Source of the DNA: Laceyella tengchongensis
GTDB lineage: Bacteria > Bacillota > Bacilli > Thermoactinomycetales > Thermoactinomycetaceae
Length of the DNA: 64,000 bases
NCBI RefSeq assembly: GCF_900182735.1
Contig: NZ_FXTU01000001.1
Coordinates: forward strand, 496,001 to 560,000
Direction of reading: 5' to 3'
Both the position numbers and the translations under genes were made by a program. This document shows positions 25,148 to 33,854 of the stretch, piece after piece (the stretch's first letter is position 1; every line of letters starts with the position of its first letter). The notes under the pieces were generated by a model. That model did no database searches. It was not told where the DNA came from and saw only the letters and a list, made by a program, of their open reading frames with translations.

Positions 25148-25210
25148 TAGCATGGGGTGAAACAGAGGGAGAAGGCGGTTTCTTCCGTTTCACACCCATG
25201 CTGTTTTTTT
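25148..25210 (+). terminator. Terminator before phoP
   Basis: Long stem pairing GCATGGGGTGAAAC with GTTTCACACCCATGC (one bulge), then seven T. Confidence 0.9.
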
Positions 25211-25226
25211 ATGGTGGGGATGCATC

Positions 25227-25254
25227 TTTACGGAATCTTAACTTTGTTGTGTTA
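25227..25254 (+). promoter_or_regulatory. Pho-box-like repeats upstream of phoP
   Basis: TTTACG (25227), TTAACT (25238) and GTGTTA (25249) are spaced at exactly 11 bp, as in PhoP-binding TT(A/T/C)A(C/T)A repeats. The third copy is weak. Fits known PhoP autoregulation in B. subtilis. Confidence 0.5.
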
Positions 25255-25317
25255 TGATTTTCTTTGTTAATAGAAGCACGATGATTAAGCAAGCATTTTT
25301 GAAAGCGAGGGCATAAG

Positions 25318-26031
25318 ATGGGCAAGAAAATCTTGGTTGTGGATGATGAGGCTTCCATCGTGAAACTTGTGCAATTCAACCTTGAAAAAGAGGGTTTCCA
25401 AGTAGATGTAGCTTATGACGGCGAAATGGCTTTGGATATGATGAAAAACGGCTTTCCCGACCTGCTTATCTTGGACCTGATGTTGCCCAAGCTGGACGGT
25501 TTGGAAGTGTGCCGCCGGCTGCGCCAGGAGAAGAAGCACATCCCCATTTTGATGCTAACCGCCAAAACGGACGAATTTGACAAGGTGTTGGGATTGGAAT
25601 TGGGTGCGGACGATTACATGACCAAGCCATTTAGTCCGCGGGAGTTGACCGCCAGGGTCAAGGCGATTTTGCGCCGTATTGACGCTTTAAAAGGAATGGA
25701 GCAGACGGAAGAGAAAGAAGCGTTGATGCGTATTGGAGAATTGGTGATCGACCCTGAGGGTTATGTCATCACCAGGAACGGAGAAGAGATCGATTTGACG
25801 CCAAAGGAGTTTGAGTTATTGCTGTACATGGCCAACCACCGGGGGAAGGTGTTGTCGCGGGATCAATTGTTGAATGCGGTTTGGAATTATGATTACATTG
25901 GCGACTCCCGTATCGTTGATGTGCATGTGAGCCATTTGCGGGAAAAAATTGAAACGGACTCGCGTAGCCCGATCTATATTAAGACCGTCCGCGGGATCGG
26001 GTATAAATTTGAGGGGCCCAGACGGGGATGA
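25318..26031 (+). CDS. phoP: Phosphate response regulator PhoP
   Basis: 237-aa OmpR-type response regulator. Receiver domain with Asp9/Asp10, phospho-acceptor Asp53, Thr81 and Lys103; C-terminal winged helix (about 135-235) with LTPKEFELLLYMANHRGKVLSRDQLL in two blocks. Controls phosphate-starvation genes. GAGGGC SD, ATG start. Its end overlaps phoR by 4 nt (ATGA). Confidence 0.95.
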   Translation: MGKKILVVDDEASIVKLVQFNLEKEGFQVDVAYDGEMALDMMKNGFPDLLILDLMLPKLDGLEVCRRLRQEKKHIPILMLTAKTDEFDKVLGLELGADDYMTKPFSPRELTARVKAILRRIDALKGMEQTEEKEALMRIGELVIDPEGYVITRNGEEIDLTPKEFELLLYMANHRGKVLSRDQLLNAVWNYDYIGDSRIVDVHVSHLREKIETDSRSPIYIKTVRGIGYKFEGPRRG

Positions 26032-27785
26032 GGTCGCTGCGCGCTCGCATTACTTGGTCTTTTCTCCTTTTGATCGGTTGCTCCGTCTTGGGGACGGGGA
26101 TCTTCGTTGCGTTGTTGCTCCGCTCCTCCTATATCGATTCCTTGACGACGAGGCTGGAAACGGAAGGGAGGATGCTGGCAGAAACCATCGCCTGGACAGA
26201 CTCCCACCCTTCACGGCGTCAGTTTCAGCAGGTCGCTGAAGTTTATGGGAAAGCGCTAGATGCACAGATCACCATTTTCGACAAAAACGGGCGTGTGCTG
26301 GGTGACTCTACGGGTGATCTGTCGTTGAACTACAAGGCGTATCCCGAAGTGGAAAGCGCGTTGCAAAAGGAAAAGAAAGATCCGACGGTTATCAGAGACA
26401 ATTTTTTGCACGCGGCCCTGCCGGTGGAACGGGATGGTGACGTAGTGGGTGCCATCCGGATTTCACTGGATATTCAAGAGGTGAACCAGTCATTAGAAAA
26501 GGTGTGGGTTTCCCTCGCTTTGGGGCTGATGATCGCGTATGGTTTGGCAGGTTTCTTCAGTTCCCGCATCGCCAGTAGCGTTACCAGCCCACTGGAGGAA
26601 ATCACCCAAGTGGCTAGAGATATCGCCCAGAAGAAATTCCACCGGCGCGTACAACAGACAGGGAAAGACGAAGTGGCCCAATTGGGGCAAGCGATCAACC
26701 GTATGGCTCACAGCTTGCAAAAACAAATGGAAACGATTAGGAAAAGCGAACGCCGCTTGCACAGCATCATCGAGTCACTTGAATCTGGATTGATCATGAT
26801 TGACCCGACAGGCAAGGTGAGCTTGGTCAACCGTTCCTTTGAACGGCTGTTTGGCGTGCCGGCGCAAGACATCATCGGTCGCTCCTATAAGAAATTGACC
26901 TACCCGTACGATTTGACGGATTGGATTACAGAGTGCGCGGAATCGGGAGAGCGGATGAGAAATGAAATCCAGATTTATTTCCCGGAAGAACGAATGCTAG
27001 AAGCCAATTTGGCGCCCATGTGGGTGGAGCGGAACGGCGTGGGGGTGGTTGTCGTTTTGCACGACCTGACGGCGATCCGCCGCCTGGAACAGTTGCGCAA
27101 GGATTTTGTGGCCAATGTGTCGCATGAATTGAAAACGCCTATCACCTCCATCCGTGGGTTTTCGGAAACGCTTCTTGACGGAGCCATGGGCGATCCCGAC
27201 ACTTGCCGCGAGTTCCTGCAAATCATCAATGAAGAAAGCTTGCGTTTGCAAAGGTTGATCGGGGAGTTATTGGATTTGTCCAAAATCGAGTCAAAACAGA
27301 TCAACTTGAAGAGGGAGCTGATCCGTATCGATCAGATGGTTCAGTCGGTGGTGAAGACCATGGAGGAACGGTTCCGCGCCAAACAACAAGCATGGAGTGT
27401 AAAGATTGCAGAACCGTTTGAGGTAGAGGTTGACAAGGACCGGTTCCGACAAATCTTGCTGAATCTGTTGTCCAACGCAAGCAACTACACACCACCCGGT
27501 GGGCGCATCACCGTCGAAGTGGAAAAGCGCGACGAGAGCTGGTTGTGCAAAGTGTCTGATACTGGCATTGGCATTCCCAAGGAAGACCTTCCCCGCGTGT
27601 TTGAGCGGTTTTACCGAGTGGACAAAGCCCGTGCGCGCGACTCCGGCGGCACCGGGTTGGGTTTGGCGATTGTCAAGCATCTAGTTGAAGCCCATCAAGG
27701 AGAAATCGAGGTGTCGAGCCAAATTGGGCAAGGCACCACTTTCACCCTCTCTTTCCCAATGACGAAAAAAGACAGGAACACTTAG
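26028..27785 (+). CDS. phoR: Phosphate sensor histidine kinase PhoR
   Basis: 585-aa membrane kinase: helix 1 (about 8-30), extracytoplasmic PAS-like region (about 31-160), helix 2 (about 163-185), HAMP, a cytoplasmic PAS domain (about 240-340), HisKA with His366 in NVSHELKTPITSIRGF, and the HATPase domain with N box (LLNLLSNASNY), DTGIGIP and GGTGLGLAI. Architecture equals B. subtilis PhoR. Overlaps phoP; its last codons form part of a terminator. Confidence 0.94.
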   Translation: MRSLRARITWSFLLLIGCSVLGTGIFVALLLRSSYIDSLTTRLETEGRMLAETIAWTDSHPSRRQFQQVAEVYGKALDAQITIFDKNGRVLGDSTGDLSLNYKAYPEVESALQKEKKDPTVIRDNFLHAALPVERDGDVVGAIRISLDIQEVNQSLEKVWVSLALGLMIAYGLAGFFSSRIASSVTSPLEEITQVARDIAQKKFHRRVQQTGKDEVAQLGQAINRMAHSLQKQMETIRKSERRLHSIIESLESGLIMIDPTGKVSLVNRSFERLFGVPAQDIIGRSYKKLTYPYDLTDWITECAESGERMRNEIQIYFPEERMLEANLAPMWVERNGVGVVVVLHDLTAIRRLEQLRKDFVANVSHELKTPITSIRGFSETLLDGAMGDPDTCREFLQIINEESLRLQRLIGELLDLSKIESKQINLKRELIRIDQMVQSVVKTMEERFRAKQQAWSVKIAEPFEVEVDKDRFRQILLNLLSNASNYTPPGGRITVEVEKRDESWLCKVSDTGIGIPKEDLPRVFERFYRVDKARARDSGGTGLGLAIVKHLVEAHQGEIEVSSQIGQGTTFTLSFPMTKKDRNT

Positions 27786-27803
27786 GTGCTCCTGTCTTTT
27801 TCA
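27766..27803 (+). terminator. Terminator after phoR
   Basis: AAAAGACAGGA pairs with TCCTGTCTTTT; inner CAC/GTG extends the stem; T run follows. It overlaps the phoR stop region. Confidence 0.85.
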
Positions 27804-27857
27804 TTTACAAAACGTTTACATCCCATTTATTTTGCAATAAAGGTAAAGGCTTATAGT
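27804..27857 (+). promoter_or_regulatory. Pho box and promoter of pstS
   Basis: TTTACA at 27804 and 27815 and TTTATT at 27826 form direct repeats at exactly 11-bp spacing. A -10-like TATAGT is at 27852-27857, 20 nt after the last repeat, as in PhoP-activated promoters that lack a good -35. Confidence 0.75.
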
Positions 27858-27905
27858 ACAAGTGACGAAAGGAAATTATTCATTTCTTTTAGGGGGAAAA
27901 CGCTT

Positions 27906-28838
27906 ATGTTGAAGAAGGGGCTTATCCTCGGCGCAACATTCACACTCGCTTTCAGTGCCCTTGTTGGTTGCGGTGGGCAAAAACAGAACGATAGCGGTGG
28001 GAAAGGACTGAGCGGAGCGATCAAAATCGATGGTTCTTCCACCGTGTATCCGATCTCCCAAGCAGTGGCGGAGGAATTTATGAAAGCCAATCCTGATGTG
28101 AATGTAACCGTTGGCGAATCGGGCACTGGCGGGGGCTTCAAAAAGTGGGCCAGCGGTGAAATCGACATTTCTGACGCGTCTCGTCCGATCAAAGATGAAG
28201 AAAAAGAAGCCGCGAAGCCAAACGGAATCGAACCGGTTGAAATTCCTGTCGCTTATGATGGCATCGCGGTGGTTGTAAATAAAGAAAACAACTTCGTCGA
28301 CAAATTGACCGTTGACGAATTGAAAAAAATCTGGGAGCCCAACTCCAAAGTGAAAACCTGGAAAGACGTCCGTGACAGCTTCCCGGCGGAGCCGATCAAA
28401 TTGTACGGACCGGGAACCGCTTCGGGTACGTTTGATTACTTCACGGGTGAAATCGTTGGTGAAGAAGGGAAAAGCCGCACCGACTATACTGCATCCGAAG
28501 ATGACAATGTACTGGTCAAAGGGGTGCAAGGCGACAAAGGTGGATTGGGCTACTTTGGTTATGCCTACTACCTGGAGAACAAAGACAATCTGAAAATCGT
28601 TCCAATTGATGCGGGCAAAGGCGCTATCGCTCCGACCGACCAAACGATCCATGATGGAACTTACTCACCTCTGTCCCGTCCGGTGTACATTTATCCAAGC
28701 AAAAAATCTTTGCAAAAGCCGGAAGTGAAAGAATTTGTGAAGTTCTATCTGGAAACGGCGAAAGACCTTGTCAAAGAAGTAGGCTATGTCCCACTGCCGG
28801 ATGCGAAATATCAAGAGGGTCTAAGTAAAGTGAAATAA
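27906..28838 (+). CDS. pstS: Phosphate-binding lipoprotein PstS
   Basis: 310-aa substrate-binding protein of the Pst ABC transporter. Signal with lipobox LVGC (Cys22). The phosphate-site motifs of the family are visible: IDGSSTVYPIS, ESGTGGGFKKWASGEIDISDASRPI and GPGTASGTFDYF. ATG 27906 follows AGGGGGAAAA; the longer open frame reads through the promoter. First gene of pstSCAB-phoU, under a Pho box. Confidence 0.95.
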   Translation: MLKKGLILGATFTLAFSALVGCGGQKQNDSGGKGLSGAIKIDGSSTVYPISQAVAEEFMKANPDVNVTVGESGTGGGFKKWASGEIDISDASRPIKDEEKEAAKPNGIEPVEIPVAYDGIAVVVNKENNFVDKLTVDELKKIWEPNSKVKTWKDVRDSFPAEPIKLYGPGTASGTFDYFTGEIVGEEGKSRTDYTASEDDNVLVKGVQGDKGGLGYFGYAYYLENKDNLKIVPIDAGKGAIAPTDQTIHDGTYSPLSRPVYIYPSKKSLQKPEVKEFVKFYLETAKDLVKEVGYVPLPDAKYQEGLSKVK

Positions 28839-28866
28839 TCTAGCATGGGAACACCATGCGGAAGTT

Positions 28867-28905
28867 GGGGCCTCTTTCTCACACGGGAAAGGGGTACCCG
28901 TTTTT
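28867..28905 (+). terminator. Intercistronic stem-loop pstS-pstC
   Basis: CCTCTTTC pairs with GGAAAGGGG (one wobble), followed by TTTTT. Likely partial terminator that keeps PstS more abundant than the membrane subunits. Confidence 0.6.
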
Positions 28906-28937
28906 CTTGCGTTTTAACGATAGAAAGGGGAGTAACC

Positions 28938-29867
28938 ATGTCCCAGTTGGCCGAAAAGAAGAATTTTTTTCGCAAGGAAAAGACTTGGCGAGAGAAGATG
29001 GAAGCCTTGATCCCCGGCTTTTTACTCCTGTGCGGGTTGTTGTCGGTGCTAACCACCGTGGGGATCGTGTTCACACTTATCAAAGAGACCGCCTCATTTT
29101 TTGCGGAAGTGCCGTTTGTCGACTTTATTACTGGAACGAAATGGACGGCGCTTTTCAGTGAAGATCAGCGCGAATTCGGGATTTTACCTTTGCTGATCGG
29201 ATCGTTGCAAATCACATTGGGTGCTGCGGTGGTCGCTGTGCCACTTGGCATCGGCAGTGCCATTTATTTGAGCGAATACGCACCGGAGCGCATCCGCCGG
29301 GTAATCAAACCGGTACTGGAGGTGCTGGCGGGCATCCCGACGATTGTGTTTGGTTATTTTGGTGTCACGTTCGTCACGCCCTTATTGCGCGATTTTTTTC
29401 CTGATATGGACTTTTTTAATGCGTTGAGCGCAAGCATTGTGGTCGGGATCATGATTCTGCCGATGATCGCCAGCCTGAGCGAAGACGCGATGCGGTCGGT
29501 GCCCCGCAATATCCGCGAGGCGGCGTACGGATTGGGTTCTACCCGTTTGGAAGTCTCTTTGAAAGTGGTATTGCCCGCGGCGTTGTCAGGTATTGTGGCT
29601 TCTTTTGTGCTGGCGCTTTCCCGGGCAGTGGGTGAAACCATGGCGGTGACCATCATTGCGGGATCGACGCCGAGCATGTCATTTAGCTATTTGGAATCGA
29701 TCCAAACGATGACCGCATTTATGGTGCAGGCGTCGACTGGGGACATCTCTTATCACAGCCTGCCTTATTATTCCATTTATGCGGTGGGAGCCACCCTGTT
29801 TGTAATCACGCTCACTATGAATTTGTTGGCGCTGTATATCTCGCGCCGCTATAAGGAGGAATATTGA
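28938..29867 (+). CDS. pstC: Phosphate ABC transporter permease PstC
   Basis: 309 aa, six transmembrane helices, with the permease EAA-type loop EAAYGLGSTRLEVSLKVVLPAAL (split here: EAAYGLGST, VVLPAALSGI). ATG 28938 (MSQLAEKK) follows AAAGGGGAG; the upstream extension has no support. Stop overlaps the pstA start by 1 nt. Confidence 0.94.
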   Translation: MSQLAEKKNFFRKEKTWREKMEALIPGFLLLCGLLSVLTTVGIVFTLIKETASFFAEVPFVDFITGTKWTALFSEDQREFGILPLLIGSLQITLGAAVVAVPLGIGSAIYLSEYAPERIRRVIKPVLEVLAGIPTIVFGYFGVTFVTPLLRDFFPDMDFFNALSASIVVGIMILPMIASLSEDAMRSVPRNIREAAYGLGSTRLEVSLKVVLPAALSGIVASFVLALSRAVGETMAVTIIAGSTPSMSFSYLESIQTMTAFMVQASTGDISYHSLPYYSIYAVGATLFVITLTMNLLALYISRRYKEEY

Positions 29868-30790
29868 TGGCGGCTGAAGAGTTGATGTCCAAACACAAAA
29901 CGGCTCTAAATCACGAACGGGCCTTCGACGAAGAGCGCAAAATCGCGTCCCGGGTGAAACAACGCCGCGGCCGAAACCGATTGGCACATGGGCTGTTTTT
30001 CTTGGCGACGCTGGTCGGGGTGCTGGTGCTAGCCGTCCTGCTGTTTGACATTTTCCAGCGTGGCTGGTCTTATGTGACGGCTGATTTCATGAACAATTTC
30101 GCCTCCAGGTTTCCATCGCGGGCGGGAATCAAAGGCGCCCTGTGGGGCTCGATCTGGTTGATCGCAATCACGGCACCGTTGACATTTATCATTGGCGTGG
30201 GTGCTGCGATCTATTTAGAAGAATACGCCAAAAAAGGGTGGATCAGCACGCTGATTCAAGTCAACATCAGCAACTTGGCGGGAGTCCCCTCCATTGTGTT
30301 CGGTATGCTGGGGCTGACCATCTTCGTGCAAATCTTGGCGTTGAAAAAAAGCGTGCTGGCCGGCGGTTTAACCCTTACTTTGCTCATTTTGCCAGTGGTG
30401 ATTGTGGCGGCGCGCGAGGCCATCGCCAGTGTACCCAACTCCTTGCGTCATGCATCACTTGCAATGGGAGCAACGAGATGGCAAACCATACAAAAGGTTG
30501 TCCTTCCTTATGCCTTGCCGGGGATTATGACGGGCACGATTCTGGCCTTGTCGCGTGCGATTGGCGAAACGGCACCGCTGATCATGGTGGGGGCCGCCAC
30601 GTTTTTGGCCTTTACGCCGGGCAGTGTGTTTGATGAGTTTTCCGCGTTGCCGATTCAGATTTACAACTGGGTGGCGCAACCCAAAGAGGAATTTTCCAAT
30701 TTGGCTGCGGCCGGAATCATCGTCTTGCTGGTCATCTTGCTCACAATGAACGGACTAGCGATCTTCCTGCGTAACAAATTTCAGCGGTAA
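29867..30790 (+). CDS. pstA: Phosphate ABC transporter permease PstA
   Basis: 307 aa, six helices after a charged N-terminal tail (about 1-40, longer than in many PstA). EAA loop visible as LRHASLAMGATRWQTI and VVLPYALPGI. Pairs with PstC. AAGGAGG precedes the ATG at 29867. Confidence 0.94.
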   Translation: MAAEELMSKHKTALNHERAFDEERKIASRVKQRRGRNRLAHGLFFLATLVGVLVLAVLLFDIFQRGWSYVTADFMNNFASRFPSRAGIKGALWGSIWLIAITAPLTFIIGVGAAIYLEEYAKKGWISTLIQVNISNLAGVPSIVFGMLGLTIFVQILALKKSVLAGGLTLTLLILPVVIVAAREAIASVPNSLRHASLAMGATRWQTIQKVVLPYALPGIMTGTILALSRAIGETAPLIMVGAATFLAFTPGSVFDEFSALPIQIYNWVAQPKEEFSNLAAAGIIVLLVILLTMNGLAIFLRNKFQR

Positions 30791-30809
30791 ACCGCAAGAA
30801 GGAGAGATT

Positions 30810-31571
30810 GTGGTGAATCCAACGGCGATTTCAGTGAAGAACTTGGATTTATATTATGGCGAGAAACAAGCGCTAAAAAATATTCATGTCGATATTGATG
30901 AACGGTCGGTTACGGCGTTGATCGGGCCTTCCGGCTGCGGAAAATCCACTTTTTTGCGTACATTGAACCGCATGAACGACCTGATTCCCAATGTGCGGAT
31001 TGAAGGGCAAATTCTAATTAAAGACACGGATATTTATTCTGACGAAGTAGACGTGGAAATGCTTCGCAAACGGGTGGGCATGGTGTTTCAAGCTCCCAAC
31101 CCTTTTCCCAAAAGCATTTATGAGAACGTCGCGTACGGTCCGCGGATTCATGGACTAAACGATAAGAAGAAGCTGGATGAGATCGTTGAACGGAGTTTGC
31201 GCGGGGCGGCCTTGTGGGATGAAGTGAAAGACCGCCTCAAGGACCGGGCGACAGGATTGTCCGGCGGACAACAACAACGCTTGTGCATTGCACGGGCCCT
31301 AGCGGTAGAACCGGATATTCTCTTGATGGATGAACCCACCTCAGCCTTGGACCCGATATCTACCCTGAAAGTTGAGGAGCTTGTGCAAGAGCTGAAGAAG
31401 AATTACACGATTGTCATTGTAACCCATAACATGCAACAAGCGGCGCGCATCTCCGACAAGACGGCCTTTTTCTTGAACGGCGACCTGATCGAGTACAACG
31501 ACACGGATAAGCTGTTCTCCAATCCGGATCATCAACAGACGGAAGAATATATTACTGGCCGTTTCGGCTAA
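30810..31571 (+). CDS. pstB: Phosphate ABC transporter ATPase PstB
   Basis: 253 aa. Walker A GPSGCGKST, Q-loop in FQAPNPFPKSIYENV, signature LSGGQQQR, Walker B ILLMDEPTSALDP, H-switch VTHNM. Energises phosphate import through PstCA. Two adjacent GTG codons (30810, 30813); SD GAAGGAGA fits the second slightly better. Confidence 0.95.
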   Translation: MVNPTAISVKNLDLYYGEKQALKNIHVDIDERSVTALIGPSGCGKSTFLRTLNRMNDLIPNVRIEGQILIKDTDIYSDEVDVEMLRKRVGMVFQAPNPFPKSIYENVAYGPRIHGLNDKKKLDEIVERSLRGAALWDEVKDRLKDRATGLSGGQQQRLCIARALAVEPDILLMDEPTSALDPISTLKVEELVQELKKNYTIVIVTHNMQQAARISDKTAFFLNGDLIEYNDTDKLFSNPDHQQTEEYITGRFG

Positions 31572-31598
31572 TGCCCGGCAGATAAGGAGGCGTTTGGC

Positions 31599-32249
31599 AT
31601 GCGTCAATTTGACCAGTCACTTAAAGAAGTGAAGCGCGTGTTGCTCACCATGGGAGAAAAATTGGAAATCGCCGTGGACAAGGCTGTTCGTTCGCTGGCT
31701 ATGCAGAATGACATCTTGGCCAAGCAAGTGGTGTTAGATGATAAAGAGATGGACCGCCTGGAGACAGTGATCGATGACACTGTCGCCAAACTGATAGCGA
31801 CCCAGCAACCGGTGGCTAAGGATTTGCGCCTGTTGATCGCCGCGATCAAAATCGCGTCCGACATGGAGCGGATGGCCGATTTGGCAGTCAACATTGCCCA
31901 AGTCACGATTGAGATGAAAGAAAGCAATTTGGTGCTGTTCAAAGAGTTGATCGATATTCCCAAAATGGCGCAGATCACGCAGAAGATGGTGAATGATGGG
32001 ATCAATAGCTACATTGACGGCAATACCGATTTGGCAAAACAACTGGCCAAGACGGACAATCAGGTTGACCAGATGTATTACGATCTGCTCAAAGAGCTCA
32101 GCTTTTACATGCAAGAGAAGCAACATGTCGAAGTGGCGATCAAACTTTGTTTCGTCGCCCGGTATTTGGAACGCATCGCCGATCATGCGACCAACATCGC
32201 GGAAAGCGTTGTGTATATTGAGACCGGTAAGCAAGTTGACTTGAATTAA
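31599..32249 (+). CDS. phoU: Phosphate transport regulator PhoU
   Basis: 216 aa, two three-helix PhoU repeats with metal-binding acidic/His motifs such as KIASDMERMADLAVNIAQ and YLERIADHATNIAE. Links Pst transport state to PhoR. SD AAGGAGG. Last gene of the pst operon, followed by a terminator. Confidence 0.95.
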   Translation: MRQFDQSLKEVKRVLLTMGEKLEIAVDKAVRSLAMQNDILAKQVVLDDKEMDRLETVIDDTVAKLIATQQPVAKDLRLLIAAIKIASDMERMADLAVNIAQVTIEMKESNLVLFKELIDIPKMAQITQKMVNDGINSYIDGNTDLAKQLAKTDNQVDQMYYDLLKELSFYMQEKQHVEVAIKLCFVARYLERIADHATNIAESVVYIETGKQVDLN

Positions 32250-32284
32250 CCCCCCTTTTTTCAACATAAGCGATCATGATATAG

Positions 32285-32315
32285 ACAGCCCCCTCTGATG
32301 AGGAGGGCTGTTTTT
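32285..32315 (+). terminator. Terminator after phoU
   Basis: ACAGCCC-CCTC paired with GAGGAGGGCTGT (one bulge), loop TGAT, then TTTTT. Confidence 0.88.
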
Positions 32316-32408
32316 GTTGCAAGCATATGTAGCTCCCCGCTGGTAAGAAGTTTGTTGCTATAAATAAAAATAAATACGTTTTACACGAGGGAGTACGGTT
32401 AATTTTCG

Positions 32409-32437
32409 TTTACAAATCGTAATGGTTACGATATATT
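32409..32437 (+). promoter_or_regulatory. Promoter with Zur-like box before the CobW GTPase
   Basis: -35 TTTACA (32409-32414), exact 17-bp spacer, -10 TATATT (32432-32437). The spacer holds TCGTAATGGTTACGA (32417-32431), one base from the B. subtilis Zur core TCGTAATNATTACGA. Binding would block RNA polymerase. Confidence 0.75.
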
Positions 32438-32469
32438 AGGTTGGAAAAAGAGTGAGGGGGCAATAGGTA

Positions 32470-33681
32470 ATGCAAAAGAAGATTCCAGTGACCGTGTTGA
32501 GCGGGTATCTCGGTTCAGGCAAAACGACGATTCTTAACCATGTTTTAAATAACCGGCAAGGGTTGAAAGTGGCGGTGATTGTGAATGACATGAGTGAGAT
32601 CAATATCGATGCAGATTTGATCGGAAAAGAAGCCAATCTATCCCGCACCGAAGAGCGGCTGGTGGAATTGTCCAACGGGTGCATCTGTTGCACATTGCGG
32701 GAGGATTTGCTGAAAGAGGTGGAACGGCTGGCCAGGGAGCAACGCTATGACTACATATTGATTGAATCGACGGGGATCAGCGAACCGATTCCGGTTGCGC
32801 AAACGTTTACCTACTCCGATGAAGAGAATGGCGTTGATCTTCCTTCCTTGTGCCGATTGGATACCATGGTTACCGTGGTGGATGCCAACCGGTTTTGGCA
32901 TGACTTCTCTTCTGGGGAAAGCCTGATAGACCGCAAGCTAGCATTGGGAGAAGATGATACGCGCGACGTGGTCAGTTTATTGATTGATCAAATCGAGTTT
33001 TGCGATGTGTTGATCTTAAACAAATGCGACTTGATCTCCGAGGCAGAGGCGGATCAGTTGGAAGCGGTGTTGCGCAAACTGCAACCAAAGGCCCGATTTA
33101 TTCGGGCGGTGCAAGGGCAAATCGACCCAAAAGAGATTTTGCACACCCACCTGTTTGACTTTGAGGAGGCTAGCCAATCGGCCGGATGGCTGAAAGAGTT
33201 GCAAGAGGAGCACACTCCGGAGACGGATGAGTACGGCATCACCTCGTTTGTGTACCGCCGGCGCAAACCGTTCCATCCAGCGCGCCTGAACGATTGGTTG
33301 CACCAATGGCCGGAAGAAGTGGTGCGGGCCAAAGGGATCCTGTGGCTGGCTACTCGGAATGAATTCGCTGTGCAATTCAGCCAAGCTGGCCCGTCGATCC
33401 AGCTGGGCGCGGAAGGATATTGGATCGCGGCCCTGCCAGAAGAAGAGCGGCGTGAGGTGTTGGCCGAGTATCCTGAGATTCAAGCAGAATGGGATGAAAA
33501 GTACGGAGACCGGATGACGGAGTTAGTGATGATCGGCATCGATATGGATCATGCACAAATCGAAGCGCAGTTGGACGCCATCTTATTGACGGATGAAGAG
33601 ATGGAGCTGGATTGGCGTCTCTTGCATGATCCATTGCCACAGGAGGATGGGGTAGAGGAAGAATGGGTAGCTGGCCAGTGA
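32470..33681 (+). CDS. yciC: CobW/COG0523 zinc GTPase (YciC/ZagA-like)
   Basis: 403-aa G3E-family GTPase. Walker A GYLGSGKTT (12-20), metal-binding CICC motif (Cys71, Cys73, Cys74), ESTGISEP, base-recognition NKCD and a C-terminal CobW_C domain (about 270-370). YciC/ZagA in B. subtilis is made under zinc shortage and passes zinc to target enzymes. The Zur-like box in its promoter agrees. Acidic C-terminal tail, no His-rich loop. Single-gene unit with its own terminator. Confidence 0.88.
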   Translation: MQKKIPVTVLSGYLGSGKTTILNHVLNNRQGLKVAVIVNDMSEINIDADLIGKEANLSRTEERLVELSNGCICCTLREDLLKEVERLAREQRYDYILIESTGISEPIPVAQTFTYSDEENGVDLPSLCRLDTMVTVVDANRFWHDFSSGESLIDRKLALGEDDTRDVVSLLIDQIEFCDVLILNKCDLISEAEADQLEAVLRKLQPKARFIRAVQGQIDPKEILHTHLFDFEEASQSAGWLKELQEEHTPETDEYGITSFVYRRRKPFHPARLNDWLHQWPEEVVRAKGILWLATRNEFAVQFSQAGPSIQLGAEGYWIAALPEEERREVLAEYPEIQAEWDEKYGDRMTELVMIGIDMDHAQIEAQLDAILLTDEEMELDWRLLHDPLPQEDGVEEEWVAGQ

Positions 33682-33686
33682 ATAAA

Positions 33687-33722
33687 AGCCCGGTGACGAA
33701 TCAACGTCACTGGGCTTTTTTA
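33687..33722 (+). terminator. Terminator before polA
   Basis: AGCCCGGTGAC/GTCACTGGGCT (one wobble), 8-nt loop, six T. Confidence 0.9.
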
Positions 33723-33783
33723 TATACATCGAGCATTTGTTCGGTTTTTGTTACCGAAAAACTGGAAGCGTGATTTTTGCTCG

Positions 33784-33792
33784 TGTTACAAT
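33784..33792 (+). promoter_or_regulatory. Extended -10 promoter of polA
   Basis: TGT-TACAAT, TACAAT at 33787-33792, about 60 nt before the gene; -35 weak. Confidence 0.45.
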
Positions 33793-33854
33793 AGATAAGT
33801 ATGAATGAAAGAGGCATAAGGTAGTGAATTTTGGAAAAAGGTGTGAATGCATTC

